From assembly GCA_013396525.1 (NCBI GenBank), contig VWYX01000654.1, positions 170,987-234,986 of the forward strand: a stretch of DNA of 64,000 bases. Reading direction: 5' to 3'. Both the position numbers and the translations under genes were made by a program. Positions within the stretch are counted from its first letter, which is position 1. Each line of letters opens with the position of its first letter. Shown here piece by piece: positions 61,929-64,000 of this stretch. The stretch is from Chaetorhynchus papuensis. Taxonomy: Eukaryota > Chordata > Aves > Passeriformes > Rhipiduridae. The notes beneath the pieces were generated by a model. That model was not told the origin of the DNA, made no database searches, and saw only the letters and a program-made list of their open reading frames with translations.

Positions 61929-63708
61929 AGACTGGAAAAGTGACAGCCACGCGAAATGAAAGCAGAACACGACGGATTCGTGCAGGCTGGGGAGCGCAGT
62001 GAGGTCATTCAGCTGCTCTCCGAGCTCTCCACAACAACACTTTGGGGAATGGCTGGCTGGGTGCTGGAATTAGGAATTGAAAAGGCTAAAACCATCAGCA
62101 AAAGGCTGTGGGAAATGGTGGAATTCACACCAGAAACACAGGCTAGGAAAATATTTGGTGTGGTTACTGCTTATTTACTGTTTTGTTTTGTCAGGGGGTT
62201 TTATTCATTCCCGGCCCTCCAATTCCAGCTTGTAAAGATCCAAATATCCAAAGCAGCTCCTCGAATTGATGTTGTTTTACCATTTCCAAATCAAATGTTA
62301 AGGTCTGTCAGAATGAGCTGGTTGTTCCAGAGAAAATTTGTCAGAATTAGGAACCCAGAGCAGTTTTCTGAACTCAATCACACCCCAATTTTCACAGATT
62401 TCTGACAGGGAGGCAACAATCTACCCCCGAAAATCCAGCATGGCCCCATCCCCTTTTTATGTCAGGATTTAATATGAGTAAACCTGAATTTACTGACACA
62501 GCAGCAACGTTTGAAGGACCAAGAAATAAACTGAATTAGAGCATTTCTGCTGCCAGGGCTGACAATGGATTATTAAAGGAGCCGTATTCAAACCTCAGTG
62601 CCATGTGTTACTCATTCCTCTAATAATCCAGAGAGTGTTGTGTTAGAGAAGGGTGTAATAAGGACACATTGTCCCAGACATTGTGTTTCCCAACATTTTG
62701 TTAACTGGACGCATTTTTGCGGGTTAAAAATCTTGCTTGTTTTCTGATGCCTCCACTCAATTGCAAAAGCAGCTGAGAGGGGGAAAAAAAAAATAAAATA
62801 AAATTGCAAAGAAAGACTGGAAGAAAAGCCAAGAAACCCTTGTGTGGAAGTGTAGGTGTTTGGACATGAGAGCCTTTTGGCAAGTTCAGCTGTTGGGCTT
62901 TTGTTTTTCTAGGTGTTTAAAGAAAAGCAATTACCTCTGTGATGACACTTAATGCGCCAAGATTCAGCCTTGAGCAATTTTTTATGGCTCTGAACTGCAG
63001 AAAGCACAGAGCGCGCTGGATCCACTGAAAGATGTTCCAGCGTAGCCGTCCTGACAGGAAAACTGTGGTTACTCTGGCATCTGAAAATCCCTGAAAAAAA
63101 GACAAATAAGAGAGAAAAAAAAACCCCAGTGGTTTCAGGGGGTGGAAATGCTGCATGGCTGGCTGCAGAGGGGTAATAAATGGGCTGAGATTCTTGGCCT
63201 GTTTGAAGCTTATCTTTGAATTTCGAGGCAGATTTTCCCCCCCTTTGCGTTTGTTTCTTTGAACAGCGAACGTGACCTTCGCTGAGGGGATGGAAGGAGA
63301 TGTGAGAGAGGCAGAAAGTTTGAGGTTTTTTTGGGGCTTTTTGCAGACGCTGGGCAGCAGCTCTGAACAGGGCAGGGCTTTATTCTGGGCTCAGCTTGGG
63401 ATCTGCACCCCATTGAACTGGGGACACCTGGAACCCGCTGGAGTGGGCACTGACCCCGCAGGGCTGGACCCCAAATTAATCCTGGGAAAATACAAGTGGC
63501 TCCTCTGATTCCAGAGGGGTCAGGGATGGGTTTCCCTATCCAGCAGCAGTTGGGACAGGACTTTTGGCAAAGCAGGAATGACCCAGCCACAAATGCCAGG
63601 TCTCTCCCCGGTGTTTTGAGTGGGGTTTTTAGCGTGGCTGTCAAACTTAACCTGGTGTAAATCAGGCCAAACCCAGCATTGAACAGGAAACCGTCTAGAG
63701 GTGTTTGC

Positions 63709-64000
63709 TTTAGAACATATATGTGACATCAGGAGGGGTTTTTTTTAATTAAAGAATTCATTAACAGGAATAAAACTTCAAGGTTGTCTAGGAAAAAGCA
63801 AAAAAAAGGCAAAAAAAGGCCAAAAAAAAGCCTGAAGCATGGGAGATATCGGGGAGTTTTCCCATAATCTGACATTCGCCCCTTTCTTTGCAAACCAGAG
63901 AAGGGGAATCATTGCGCAAAATCAGGGTTAGAATGGAAACCAGAGAAGGTTTGCAAAGAGGTCTGGAGGTTTTAGAACATATATGTGACATCAGGAGGGG
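63709..64000. repeat. Local direct repeat, 262-bp period, cut by window end
   Basis: A 30-base identity starting TTTAGAACATATATGTGACA occurs at 63709-63738 and again at 63971-64000, the last base of the window. Between them, AAACCAGAGAAGG also occurs twice (about 63894 and 63939) and runs of A with GGC recur at about 63796-63832. This is probably a tandem duplication whose second copy continues beyond the window. Confidence 0.8.

Larger units (their letters stand above)
58331..63708. other. Non-coding DNA, mostly featureless
   Basis: No supported exon, RNA gene or interspersed repeat. Open frames such as 61330-61776 minus (148 codons) and 61956-62405 plus (149 codons) carry no domain. Simple repeats are listed separately. 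Confidence 0.55.

Noticed and set aside
1..64000. Microbial-type systems (CRISPR arrays, operons, toxin-antitoxin modules)
   Set aside because: No ribosome-binding sites, no closely packed coding genes and no regularly spaced repeats with unique spacers; the presence of CR1 elements makes this vertebrate DNA.

Overview
This window looks like ordinary vertebrate nuclear DNA, most likely from a bird and possibly a songbird. Three fragments of CR1 LINE retrotransposons are recognisable by their 3' ends (32004-32093, 56125-56255 and 57113-57570). Interspersed repeats are otherwise very sparse, simple repeats and short minisatellites are common, and two runs of N mark assembly gaps. CR1 is also found in crocodilians and turtles, so 'bird' is an inference from CR1 plus the low repeat load. 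I found no protein-coding exon, tRNA, rRNA or small-RNA gene I would defend. All long open frames lack recognisable domains, and most can be explained by chance, GC-rich composition, tandem repeats or N runs. I read the window as intergenic or deep intronic, of the gene-desert type.

Layout. Positions 1-6419 are unremarkable non-coding DNA with one small minisatellite (1171-1267). Positions 6420-17262 form a nested block of local duplications: a 439-bp segment is present twice in direct orientation (6420-6858 and 16824-17262); between the copies lie a 172-bp inverted pair (8708-8879 and 12338-12509) and a 169-bp tandem duplication (13074-13412). Positions 17263-29447 are non-coding, with an assembly gap (22271-22441), a GC-richer stretch (24430-26261) and an AT-rich, homeodomain/SOX-motif-rich stretch (26440-26760). 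Positions 29448-43232 are rich in simple and tandem repeats: a 12-bp minisatellite, a compound trinucleotide tract, an ATC tract, a 226-bp tandem duplication, a 10-bp minisatellite and a gap bordered by a GATG tetranucleotide array. Positions 43233-56124 are mostly featureless apart from an 11-bp minisatellite. Positions 56125-58330 are the main mobile-element area: two CR1 fragments, a set of three related 40-60 bp sequences that form inverted repeats and a hairpin, and a CpG-dense block that might be a solo LTR. The rest is non-coding, and the window ends inside a local direct repeat.

How it may work. Several AT-rich stretches carry clustered homeodomain, POU-octamer, SOX, TCF/LEF, GATA or FOX core motifs and look like candidate conserved non-coding elements of the sort found around developmental regulator genes. 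That is a judgement by eye. It needs cross-species alignment, and short motifs occur often by chance. The strongest observation is the duplicated 439-bp module, which keeps an exact octamer, a TTAATTGG box and a TCF/LEF core at matching positions in both copies.
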